A stretch of DNA of 6,179 bases from Candidatus Schekmanbacteria bacterium RIFCSPLOWO2_02_FULL_38_14 (GTDB lineage Bacteria; Schekmanbacteria; GWA2-38-11), in NCBI GenBank assembly GCA_001790855.1, contig MGDH01000014.1, forward strand, positions 2,442 to 8,620. Direction: 5' to 3'. The notes beneath the pieces are model-generated. The model was given only the letters and a program-made list of their open reading frames with translations, ran no database searches and was not told where the DNA came from. Position 1 is the stretch's first letter. Every line of letters starts with the position of its first letter. The translations under genes and the position numbers were made by a program. This document shows, one piece after another, positions 1 to 6,179 of the stretch.

Positions 1-1525
1 TTTTAACCCTACGCTTAGTCTTTATCTTAATATCTGTTTTTATCTTTGATTGCTCTTCTCGAATGCGTTCCAGCAACACCGATGCCGGCTCGTCATTTGG
101 GTCTTGCGGCACGAGCTCACCACGAAAGGTTTTGGCAAGGATGGACTGTGTAAGCCGGTCCACAAAAGCCTTTGCTTTCTTGTACCGCTCTTCAATCTCA
201 TCAGCTTTTTCGAAGAGTTCCTTCAGCCTCCGGACAATTTCCTGCTGTTCTTCAAGCGGAGGCAAATGCACCACAATCTTTCGAATAGTTTTCATAGAGA
301 GACTGGGCTGGGCGGTCGCTTTTATCCAAGAGGTCGTATAGAAAAACCCGATGGGTGATTGAAGATAGAGCAAAAGATAATGAGAGTTCGCCCCGTCCAC
401 GTCAATTTTCGCGACGTTGGGCGCAAGATGCCAACGTCCTTTCTTAGGCGCCATACAAACATTACCAGTTCCAGCACCGATGAAAACCATCAAGATTTCC
501 CGTCCGTGTAGCTGTGAACGATCCAGAAAATTGGAAACGTCCTTCATGATGTATTTTAGGTTTTCCGGAACAAATCTACCCATCTGGACATTCTGTGCTC
601 TCACAACCGGCACGTCACCTTGGTCAAGAAGTGTGATATGTTTAGTATATTCAAACCCCGCCAACTTTGTTACATGTGCAAGGAAATCCACGTTTGTAAC
701 CGTCCATGTCTCAGGTAAGTCAACATCTGCTGATTCAACTGAAGGTGGCTCGTCTGGAAATATCTTGCGGGGCTTGCGATTCCCTTCGCGCGAAGACGCG
801 CGTAGCGCCGTTTCATAGGCTGTTCGTCTTCTCTCCGTGATTGAAGCCAAGAGTTTAATTGCAGGCTCGATGATCGGGTTCTTCTCCCTCCAATCCGCAG
901 TCAATCTTCCTGAACATGCAGCGGCGAGGACTGACTGGCGGAAGCGTTTGAGGATAAGCGGAATTTTTTCAAGCCGCTCTTTGCAGGCATCTACTTTGTG
1001 CAAAAGCTTTTCCAGTTTTGCCACAATGCGGCGTTGTTCATTAAAAGGAGGAAATGGCACTTCTGTATTTGGAGCAAAAGAAAGATTTATTCCACCTTGT
1101 GCGGAACCTTGAAAATTTTCTAATATTCTTTCTTGTCCTTCTTTTGACGTAAGGAATCTAAACAAAAATTTTGGTTCAATGAATTTTGAAGGGCGACAAA
1201 TAAAAACATGCTCATTAACCACTGCATCCTTGAAAGGAAAATATTCATCGACAAAAGCTGTTTTTCCTGTTGTAGCACCATCCTTGACAATAAGAATATC
1301 ATCTTTCTGGATACGCCCTTTATTCATATTATTAGCAAATTCCTTAGGGACATATTTAATTGAAGTAAAATCGAAGGTACCTTTGTATGTTAAGTGCTCT
1401 CCTCCAATACTTGGAATACCATTTGGAATACCTCTAACGCCTCCTCTTGGCCTTGAACCCGATTCCAGTGAGATTAATAAATTTTCTAAAGGAGTTGTTG
1501 TCCATTTTTTAAATGTAGAACTCAT
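1..1525 (-). CDS. hsdS: Type I restriction-modification specificity subunit HsdS (3' end outside the window)
   Basis: This is the DNA-recognition subunit of the type I complex. It bridges two HsdM subunits and sets the bipartite target for both methylation and cleavage. The frame is open for 508 codons from ATG at 1525 and leaves the window without a stop. Residues 1-157 form the first target recognition domain, with GSRPRGGV near 23-30, IPSIGGEHL at 37-45 and DILIVKDGATTGK just before residue 90. Residues 157-213 are the central helical spacer (PPFNEQRRIVAKLE, then SVLAAACSGRLT). A charged, proline-rich linker follows to about 268. The second recognition domain starts at LPETW (270-274) and ends near 420, and a second spacer helix (LPPLEEQQEIVRRL, then SILAKTFRGELV) covers 421-472. 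The two spacers are clear paralogues, as expected for HsdS. The tail is lysine-rich. The start is supported by a GGAGAG site and by abutting the hsdM stop. The 5' third is AT-rich and the rest GC-richer. The recognised sequence cannot be read from the protein by eye. Confidence 0.95.
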   Translation of the reverse strand, partial: MSSTFKKWTTTPLENLLISLESGSRPRGGVRGIPNGIPSIGGEHLTYKGTFDFTSIKYVPKEFANNMNKGRIQKDDILIVKDGATTGKTAFVDEYFPFKDAVVNEHVFICRPSKFIEPKFLFRFLTSKEGQERILENFQGSAQGGINLSFAPNTEVPFPPFNEQRRIVAKLEKLLHKVDACKERLEKIPLILKRFRQSVLAAACSGRLTADWREKNPIIEPAIKLLASITERRRTAYETALRASSREGNRKPRKIFPDEPPSVESADVDLPETWTVTNVDFLAHVTKLAGFEYTKHITLLDQGDVPVVRAQNVQMGRFVPENLKYIMKDVSNFLDRSQLHGREILMVFIGAGTGNVCMAPKKGRWHLAPNVAKIDVDGANSHYLLLYLQSPIGFFYTTSWIKATAQPSLSMKTIRKIVVHLPPLEEQQEIVRRLKELFEKADEIEERYKKAKAFVDRLTQSILAKTFRGELVPQDPNDEPASVLLERIREEQSKIKTDIKIKTKRRVK

Positions 1526-2935
1526 TCAGGACTCTCCATTTACTTCTATCAACTGAAGTATTTCCTTCAGATCATCCACCGTTGCTTTAAGTTCAGTAAT
1601 TGCCTCGCTTGCCAAGTCCTGCGGGTCAGGCAAATTATTTGCATCCTCAACAGAATCATCTTTTAGCCATGTAATATCAAGTTTGTAATCACGCTCTTTT
1701 ATATCGCTGATGTGGAATTTTCTGAACCTGCCTTCTTCTCTCAAATCTTTTCTTTTGCTCTGACCATTAGGATCTTTGCCATAACACTCTTCAAATTCAG
1801 AAAAATGCTTTGAAGAGAGTGGGCGGTCTTTTTTTGTTATTCCCGGTACATTGGAGCGGGCATCAAATATCCAGACATTTTCAGTAGGCAAGCCTTTCTG
1901 AAAGAAAATTACATTTGCCTTTACTCCCTGACTGTATGGAGTGAAAGTCCCGCGGGGAAGACGTAAAACAGTATGAAGATTACAGTCCTGCATCAGGATT
2001 TCAAAAACCTCACCAGCCTTATCTTCAAAGAGGCAATTATCAGGAAGAACTATTCCGGCTCTGCCACCGCGCTTGAGAATATTCATTACATGCTGAACAA
2101 AGTTTAGCTGTTTGTTGCTTGTTGCAATGGTAAAGTCTTCACGCTCCGGAGCCTGGTTTGCGCCCTTTGTTCCAAAAGGCGGATTTGTCAGAACACAATT
2201 ATATCGTTCTCCACGTTCAGGCTCGTATATGGAATCCCCTAAATAAATTTTTGATTCAAGGCCATGGAGGAAGAGATTCATTAATGATAATCTTCTTGGA
2301 CGGGAGACCAGTTCCTGTCCATAATAGGTTGAGGTCTTAATCCGCTTAATGTCTTTCCGTTCAAGCGCGCCTTTTGTAATATTTAAAAGCCATTCATAAC
2401 TTCTCATCAGAAACCCGCCTGTACCGCAAGCAGGGTCGCAGATTGTAAAGTCCGGGTTGATTCTTGGGTCGGGTTTCATGACGCGGACAATGGAATCAAT
2501 GAGAACTCTTGGGGTAAAATATTGTCCCGCTCCTTTTTTGCCTTCACTGGCTGCTTTTTCAAGTAGTCCTTCAAAGGCTGCGCCTTTTATATCAACATCC
2601 ATAGCAGACCATTCTTCTTCATCAATCATGGCTATTAATCGCTTAAGATTAACCGGATTGTTAAAGCGGGGAACGGATTGAGCAAAGATGTCTCCAAGCA
2701 ATCCCGGTTTTTCTCTTAATTTTCTTAAAATATCAGAATAATGGTCAAGCAAGTCTGTTCCGCTTTCTTTTTTCAGGCTTTCCCATGTACAGTCTTTGGG
2801 TATTTCAACACCCCTCTCATCTGCCATTTTTAAAAAGAGCAGATATGTGAGCTGTTCAATATAATCGCCATAGTCAACTCCATCATGGCGGAGAGTGTGG
2901 CAAAATCCCCAAAGCTTATTTACAACATCAGACAT
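1526..2935 (-). CDS. hsdM: Type I restriction-modification DNA methyltransferase subunit HsdM
   Basis: This subunit is the N6-adenine methyltransferase. With HsdS it protects host DNA using S-adenosylmethionine, and it is also required for restriction by the full complex. The 469-residue protein has an N-terminal helical HsdM domain (about 1-125, with YGDYIEQLTYLLFLKMADE at 22-40). The catalytic fold follows: QYFTPR at 138-143, the AdoMet-binding motif DPACGTGGF at 167-175, GQEL at 206-209 and the catalytic NPPF at 251-254. Residues about 435-465 look like a helical tail that would contact HsdS. The length is normal for the family, and no key residue is missing. The ATG lies 16 bases inside the end of hsdR and is preceded by a purine-rich ribosome site. 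The TGA stop is followed at once by the hsdS ATG in the same frame. The function is secure from the motifs; subfamily assignment would need a comparison. Confidence 0.97.
   Translation of the reverse strand: MSDVVNKLWGFCHTLRHDGVDYGDYIEQLTYLLFLKMADERGVEIPKDCTWESLKKESGTDLLDHYSDILRKLREKPGLLGDIFAQSVPRFNNPVNLKRLIAMIDEEEWSAMDVDIKGAAFEGLLEKAASEGKKGAGQYFTPRVLIDSIVRVMKPDPRINPDFTICDPACGTGGFLMRSYEWLLNITKGALERKDIKRIKTSTYYGQELVSRPRRLSLMNLFLHGLESKIYLGDSIYEPERGERYNCVLTNPPFGTKGANQAPEREDFTIATSNKQLNFVQHVMNILKRGGRAGIVLPDNCLFEDKAGEVFEILMQDCNLHTVLRLPRGTFTPYSQGVKANVIFFQKGLPTENVWIFDARSNVPGITKKDRPLSSKHFSEFEECYGKDPNGQSKRKDLREEGRFRKFHISDIKERDYKLDITWLKDDSVEDANNLPDPQDLASEAITELKATVDDLKEILQLIEVNGES
1532..1537 (-). promoter_or_regulatory. 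Ribosome binding site of hsdS
   Basis: On the minus strand GGAGAG lies six bases upstream of the hsdS ATG at 1525, inside the last codons of hsdM. The spacing is good, and it settles the hsdS start directly after the hsdM TGA. Ribosomes finishing hsdM would uncover or occupy this site, so the two genes are probably translationally coupled (inference). Confidence 0.75.
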
Positions 2936-5637
2936 ATTTTTTCCCTTTCCTGTGCTGCAACTGAATAATTTATTTCAGCAATCAGTGGTTCAAGCTTATC
3001 TTTAAATATTTTCTCCGCTTTGCTTTTACCTCCACGCTGTTCAAAAATAGGAGCATAGTCAAAATCCCCAAGTTCAATTGTAAGATTCTTTATAAGATGC
3101 TCCTGAATAAGACCTAACCAGTTTAGTTGCTCTTCATTAAAAGATTTTCCAGCCTTTACTTTTTCCATAGCTTCTGTGATTCTTTCCTCTGCTGTAAATA
3201 TTGGTTCCTCTTTTTTTGCAGCATGTTTTACCATCGAGATAATGTCCGCAAGGGCTTTGTTATAGACAAGCTTATGTGCCTTTTGAAGCTCCTTTTCAGG
3301 GAATTTATTCAAAGAAAGTTTTTTACGAAGTTCATTGAGCGCATCTGTTTTCCATTCTTTAGGTCTTTCCAGTAAAATCTTAATCGCTTCAATATGCTCA
3401 GGATTTTCTTTTACAAATCTGGCAAAGGAATCAAGGTAGTCTTCTGGCTTTTGTCCATACGGTCCAAAATGTTCAATAATCTCTGAAGAGACTTCATCCG
3501 GAACATTATAGCCAACAATAAACTTCTTTTGCGCCCTCGGATAATTAATCAGCAAATCCTGAAAATCCTTGTTTCGTAGCAGATTCATTGTATTGGTAAA
3601 GTCATTCCTGATATTTTCAGTAAGCTTACCTGCAAATTTCCCTATATCTCCATCAGGAATAAAATTGGCAAATTTTGCTATTGCCTCGCCACTCATACTT
3701 CTCTCTATCCGGCGCAATCGCTTGACCAGAACTTTCGTATAATATTCCCTGTCTACATTCTGATAAATATTCTCTATAACCTGTTCTAATGGTATAGGTT
3801 CTTTTTGAGGAGGCTCTATTTTAAAGTCAGTAGTATTTTTGAAATATTCAATAAGAGTGCCGTCAAAACAATCAAAGATTGTAAAATGTTCTTTGTTTAT
3901 CTCCTGACAAAGGCGGGTACCTCTTCCAAGCATCTGAACCCAGAGGATTCTTGATTTTACAGGCCTTAAAAACACAATAAATTCAAGACATGGAATATCA
4001 ACTCCGGTTGTAAGCATATCAACTGTTACAGCAATTTTTGGGTTTGGACGATTTCTGAATTCCTTGATTTTCTGTAATGGACGGTCAACACTCGGGCTGC
4101 CTGTGATTTTCTGGACAAAATCGTCTCCTTGCCCGAATTCTTCACGGCAGATATTCACAAGCTGGTCAGCGTGTGATATATGGGGCAAATCATTTGCAGC
4201 AAAGATGAGTATTTTGGGAAAGCGTTCTGTTTTCTCTTCATGTTGATAGGCATATTTGGCTATTTCCTGAATAATCTTTTTATTGCTTTCAGGCGCAGTA
4301 ATATTTCTTTCTACATCTTCAGTTGGAAACTCCCTTTCATCTTCTAGTTCATCATAAATTTCTTCACCTGTTTTTGTATCAACAAGGCCAACAGGGTCTC
4401 CTTCTTTCAAGAAGATTCCTTTCATCCTGACATTGGATTTTATTTTAACTGATTCATAATCAACCAGGAAACCATCCTGTATTGCCTGCTCAGTTGTGTA
4501 GCGATAGACAACTTCTTTAAAAAGTGAAAGAGAATGTGGCGCAGGTGTCGCTGTCAGCCCGATTTTTATGGCATCAAAATAATCCAAAACACTTCGCCAG
4601 ATAGCAGTTTCACTAGCCGTATATCCGCGATGGCATTCATCTGCAATGATAACATCAAAGGCATGGATGGGAATATCCAGCTTCTGTGTATCCTCTTCAT
4701 AGTCTGGATCGCTGCTGTCCTGAGCAAAGGCGTTTTCCCAGCCAAAAAGATTAATAGTCATTCTCTGGATAGTTGAGACATAGACAAAAGTATGTGTGTC
4801 CTGTGGTGAGGTAAGATATGCGTTTGGCAAGACTTTAGGGTCAAAGGGTTTGTCATCATCAAAGTCTTCGCGATGAAACTTCTGGCTATATACTTCATAT
4901 TCCTGAGCAAATTTATTTCCTTTTGGAGTAGTAAAGGAGGCAAATTCTCGGACAGCCTGCGCCGCAAGGGCTCTTCTGTCAACAAGAAATAAAATCCTTC
5001 TTGCAGCTTTTGATTCAAGCAGATGATAAATTTGGGCAACAGTTGTAAATGTTTTCCCAGTGCCTGTTGCCATAGCAATAAGCATGGCTCTTTTACCTTT
5101 ACAGATTGCTTCTTCAGTCTCCTCAATAGCCTCGCTTTGGTAGTAGCGTAATTTTTCAAGATTAAGAGGGTTATTACCAAGCCACTCATAACCATCATCC
5201 TTGTTATCATTAAAAAATTCATGGAGGGCATCGCCAGTGTGGAAGTTTGAGATTTGCCGTCTGATATTTTTTTCATTTCTAATATCAAGAAACCACACAA
5301 TTTCTCCATTTGATGCGTAGAGAAATGGAACTCGAAAACCATTCCAGTTTCCTGAACCATTAAATGCACCCTTAGAATAACGCTTTGCCTGTTCCAAAAC
5401 ATTTTGGGGGTTAACGCTAACCTTTTTAGCTTCTATAATTCCTAATAATTTTCCCTTTGCAAAAAGCGCATAGTCAGCAGGACCATTGGCGGTTGGATAT
5501 TCTTCAACGGCATGGCAATGGAGTGCAGAGGTATCTAAATTATCTCTATGTTTTATAATAGTCCATGCAGGATTAAGAGATTTTAGTTTCTTATTGATTC
5601 TGTCTCTTCTTGTTTGCCATTCAAGTTCTTCTGTCAT
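2920..5637 (-). CDS. hsdR: Type I restriction endonuclease subunit HsdR (EcoEI-like R protein)
   Basis: This is the ATP-driven motor and nuclease of the complex. It reels in DNA from an unmethylated target and cuts at a distance. The 905-residue protein begins with a PD-(D/E)xK nuclease domain: D55 in GPADYAL, E69-A70-K71 in IIEAKK, then Q83 and Y87 in QAKRY, matching the QxxxY motif known from type I R subunits. The superfamily 2 helicase core follows, with Walker A MATGTGKT at 189-196, DECH at 333-336, TATP at 362-365, TTGVDIP at 543-549 and QMLGRGTR at 568-575. The region from about 640 to 900 is helical and resembles the C-terminal domain of EcoEI-type R proteins, which probably docks the subunit on the methylase core (family knowledge, not tested here). 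The ATG at 5637 is directly preceded by an in-frame TAA, so the protein cannot start further upstream. Its ribosome site is weak (AAAAAGG at 5649-5655, 11 bases away). It is the first gene of the operon and overlaps hsdM by 16 bases. All catalytic motifs are intact. Confidence 0.97.
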   Translation of the reverse strand: MTEELEWQTRRDRINKKLKSLNPAWTIIKHRDNLDTSALHCHAVEEYPTANGPADYALFAKGKLLGIIEAKKVSVNPQNVLEQAKRYSKGAFNGSGNWNGFRVPFLYASNGEIVWFLDIRNEKNIRRQISNFHTGDALHEFFNDNKDDGYEWLGNNPLNLEKLRYYQSEAIEETEEAICKGKRAMLIAMATGTGKTFTTVAQIYHLLESKAARRILFLVDRRALAAQAVREFASFTTPKGNKFAQEYEVYSQKFHREDFDDDKPFDPKVLPNAYLTSPQDTHTFVYVSTIQRMTINLFGWENAFAQDSSDPDYEEDTQKLDIPIHAFDVIIADECHRGYTASETAIWRSVLDYFDAIKIGLTATPAPHSLSLFKEVVYRYTTEQAIQDGFLVDYESVKIKSNVRMKGIFLKEGDPVGLVDTKTGEEIYDELEDEREFPTEDVERNITAPESNKKIIQEIAKYAYQHEEKTERFPKILIFAANDLPHISHADQLVNICREEFGQGDDFVQKITGSPSVDRPLQKIKEFRNRPNPKIAVTVDMLTTGVDIPCLEFIVFLRPVKSRILWVQMLGRGTRLCQEINKEHFTIFDCFDGTLIEYFKNTTDFKIEPPQKEPIPLEQVIENIYQNVDREYYTKVLVKRLRRIERSMSGEAIAKFANFIPDGDIGKFAGKLTENIRNDFTNTMNLLRNKDFQDLLINYPRAQKKFIVGYNVPDEVSSEIIEHFGPYGQKPEDYLDSFARFVKENPEHIEAIKILLERPKEWKTDALNELRKKLSLNKFPEKELQKAHKLVYNKALADIISMVKHAAKKEEPIFTAEERITEAMEKVKAGKSFNEEQLNWLGLIQEHLIKNLTIELGDFDYAPIFEQRGGKSKAEKIFKDKLEPLIAEINYSVAAQEREKICLML
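2943..2951 (-). promoter_or_regulatory. Ribosome binding site of hsdM
   Basis: The minus strand carries AGGAAAGGG seven bases upstream of the hsdM ATG at 2935. It lies within the last codons of hsdR, which ends only at 2920, so translation of hsdM probably depends partly on ribosomes arriving from hsdR. It also supports 2935 as the hsdM start. Confidence 0.65.
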
Positions 5638-5710
5638 TTAATGGCGTACCTTTTTAATAATTTGTAGGAAGAATTTTGTGCTGTTGTTTATGAGATTTTA
5701 ATTTTGCAAA

Positions 5711-5739
5711 ATCTAATCACTATCTAACTAAAGTTTCAA
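5711..5739 (-). promoter_or_regulatory. Candidate sigma-70-type promoter for the hsdRMS operon
   Basis: On the minus strand TTGAAA (5739-5734, five of six matches to the -35 consensus) is followed after 17 bases by TTAGAT (5716-5711, only three of six matches to the -10 consensus). The -10 is preceded by TG one base away, as in an extended -10. Transcription would start near 5704 and leave a leader of about 65 bases before hsdR. In such AT-rich DNA similar matches arise by chance, so this is the best candidate seen rather than an established site. Confidence 0.3.
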
Positions 5740-5812
5740 GCTATTTTTATAGGTGAGATGTTTGTTTTATATAAATTTTGATGATGTATGGCGAGTAGAC
5801 CATGTTCTTATG

Positions 5813-5920
5813 TTACTTGAAGAAAGTTGATATTTTAATCCCGGCAAAAGCCTTTTCAACTGCTTTAAAAATAATCTCTGTAGTTTTAACACCGGATGCA
5901 GGTTTGTAGCTTTTCTCCAG
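5813..5920 (-). pseudogene. Unrecognised coding remnant, C-terminal 35 codons
   Basis: The minus strand reads 35 sense codons, beginning LEKSYKPASGVKTTEIIF and ending AGIKISTFFK, followed by TAA at 5815-5813. It has no ATG and is closed on its 5' side by a TAG at 5923-5921, exactly where the terminal repeat core of the neighbouring palindromic element starts. The codons look like genuine coding sequence: many lysine, glutamate and alanine codons, and an amphipathic composition. My reading is that it is the C-terminal end of a gene cut off by insertion or rearrangement at the element boundary. I do not recognise the family. It could also be a chance open stretch of only 105 coding bases. Confidence 0.3.
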
Positions 5921-6047
5921 CTATAGTGAACGGCATAAATAAGTTGACATGTTTCCGTAGGGCAACCCTTCAGGGTTGCTTATAGCAAGGCTAAAGCCTT
6001 GCCCTACTCCTATTTACTTTTAGCGTTTACTATAACTTTGGCTAAAA
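5911..6047. mobile_element. MITE- or REP-like palindromic element with imperfect terminal inverted repeats
   Basis: The left arm GCTATAGTGAACG (5920-5932) and the right arm CGTTTACTATAAC (6024-6036) are inverted repeats with 11 of 13 positions matching. The match extends weakly outward to 5911 and 6047 if a two-base gap is allowed. The arms enclose a dense set of palindromes at 5957-6007. There is no coding capacity, and the length of about 117-137 bases is in the usual range for non-autonomous mobile elements or REP units. No clear target-site duplication was found. That it is mobile or repeated elsewhere is inferred from structure only; a single copy is visible here. Confidence 0.5.
5957..6007. 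repeat. Three-stem palindromic cluster (cloverleaf)
   Basis: Hairpin one pairs GCAACCCT (5962-5969) with AGGGTTGC (5972-5979) across a two-base loop. Hairpin two pairs GCAAGGCT (5985-5992) with AGCCTTGC (5995-6002), also across two bases. An outer repeat pairs GTAGGGCAA (5957-5965) with TTGCCCTAC (5999-6007). All stems are perfect. The outer and inner stems share a few bases; taking GTAGGG/CCCTAC as the outer stem leaves two seven-base inner hairpins, giving a three-way junction. There is no U-run directly after it, so it does not look like a standard intrinsic terminator, although in RNA it could block transcripts or protect their ends. Confidence 0.85.
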
Positions 6048-6090
6048 TAAACCCACAGGAGAATAAGTCAAGAGAAAAGAGAGATTGCCT

Positions 6091-6179
6091 GTGACAGAGT
6101 TTTCTCTGGTAAACCGGCTGAAGAAAAGCTACATTGATACAGTGTCAGCGTTTAAGATTTCGGATTTATTTGGCACAAA
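6091..6179 (+). CDS. Possible start of an unrecognised protein (3' end outside the window)
   Basis: From GTG at 6091 the plus strand is open for 29 codons to the window edge, beginning VTEFSLVNRLKKSY and including FKISDLFGT. An in-frame TAA at 6064-6066 limits the start to GTG 6091 or TTG 6085. The purine run GAGAG at 6079-6083, seven bases before the GTG, is a modest ribosome site. Codon choice resembles real coding sequence, but 29 codons are too few to be sure. It would be transcribed away from the hsd operon. I do not recognise the family, and no function is proposed. Confidence 0.35.
   Translation, partial: MTEFSLVNRLKKSYIDTVSAFKISDLFGT

Larger units (their letters stand above)
5638..6090. 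other. Intergenic region between hsdR and a divergent open frame
   Basis: This stretch of about 450 bases has no intact recognisable gene on either strand. From 5638 to about 5812 it is strongly AT-rich and holds the hsdR leader and a weak promoter candidate. From 5813 to 5920 the minus strand keeps a coding-like frame without a start codon. From about 5911 to 6047 lies a palindromic repeat element. The last bases before 6091 are purine-rich and could serve as a poor ribosome site for the plus-strand frame. I see no tRNA, riboswitch or CRISPR structure in it. Confidence 0.6.
5905..6133. repeat. 17-base inverted repeat pair flanking the palindromic element
   Basis: TGTAGCTTTTCTCCAGC at 5905-5921 is the reverse complement of GCTGAAGAAAAGCTACA at 6117-6133 with one mismatch. 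The left copy lies in the minus-strand coding remnant, and the right copy lies in the plus-strand open frame. In both frames the repeat encodes L-(E/K)-K-S-Y. A match this good over about 200 bases is unlikely by chance, but whether it reflects a larger element's ends or shared ancestry of the two coding pieces is unknown. Confidence 0.6.

Noticed and set aside
785-794. Ten-base palindrome TTCGCGCGAA in hsdS
   Set aside because: It lies in the charged linker between recognition regions, where GC-rich arginine and alanine codons readily give such a match. No partner site was seen.
1-1525. Possible frameshift or decay of hsdS, since no complete closed frame is found there
   Set aside because: Codon-by-codon reading of the minus strand gives one uninterrupted frame from 1525 to the window edge. 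The gene simply extends past position 1.
50-1556. Several plus-strand open frames of 60 to 133 codons
   Set aside because: They lie opposite hsdS, whose minus-strand frame is open throughout and shows clear HsdS domains. The plus-strand translations are rich in serine, cysteine and phenylalanine and lack any recognisable domain.
1829-1835. Runs of seven identical bases in hsdM, and again in hsdR near 3211, as possible phase-variation tracts
   Set aside because: Each run encodes ordinary lysine codons, and seven bases is short for slippage-based switching. There are no longer homopolymers or tandem repeats in the operon.
4758-5402. A 214-codon minus-strand frame
   Set aside because: It is an alternate frame inside hsdR, overlapping the Walker A region. 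Its translation has no domain, while the hsdR frame has ordered helicase motifs.
5753-5830. A 26-codon plus-strand frame starting with GTG and ending in an acidic peptide
   Set aside because: It is very short, has no ribosome site (AT-rich DNA directly upstream with a stop just before it), and overlaps the end of the minus-strand coding remnant. There is not enough to call a gene.
5944-5949. A perfect TTGACA hexamer on the plus strand
   Set aside because: No acceptable -10 hexamer lies 16-18 bases downstream; that stretch is the GC-rich hairpin. It is not called as a promoter for the frame at 6091.

Overview
The window is dominated by a type I restriction-modification locus read entirely from the minus strand, in the order hsdR (5637 to 2920), hsdM (2935 to 1526) and hsdS (1525 to the left edge). 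All three frames were followed codon by codon and show no internal stop. hsdR and hsdM are complete. hsdS has at least 508 codons and runs off the window at position 1, inside its basic C-terminal tail, so probably little is missing. The genes are very tightly packed: hsdR overlaps hsdM by 16 bases, and the hsdM stop codon is followed directly and in frame by the hsdS ATG. Together they encode the usual complex: HsdS reads a bipartite DNA target with two recognition domains, HsdM methylates adenine in it, and HsdR adds the translocating helicase motor and PD-(D/E)xK nuclease that cut unmodified invading DNA. Every catalytic motif I looked for is present, so the system looks functional.

The right-hand 540 bases (5638-6179) hold no intact recognisable gene. 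They contain the AT-rich leader and a weak promoter candidate for the hsd operon, a short minus-strand coding remnant (5813-5920), and a compact palindromic element (about 5911-6047) that resembles a MITE or REP unit, with imperfect terminal inverted repeats around a three-stem cloverleaf. At the right edge lies the start of a possible plus-strand gene (6091 onward), divergent from the hsd operon. A 17-base inverted repeat with one mismatch links the coding remnant to this plus-strand frame.

The organism is a bacterium, or less likely an archaeon, with moderately low GC and recognisable Shine-Dalgarno sites. Small palindromes of the GTAGGGCAACCC / GGGTTGCCCTAC type are common in genomes of environmental anaerobes, but nothing here fixes the phylum. 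hsdS has a visible change in base composition: the first recognition domain is AT-rich, while the central helix and second recognition domain are much richer in GC. This fits shuffling of specificity domains.

I do not see evidence for a wholly new system. The best candidates for a second look are the intergenic palindromic element with its nested repeats, the mosaic hsdS, and the in-frame stop/start junction between hsdM and hsdS.
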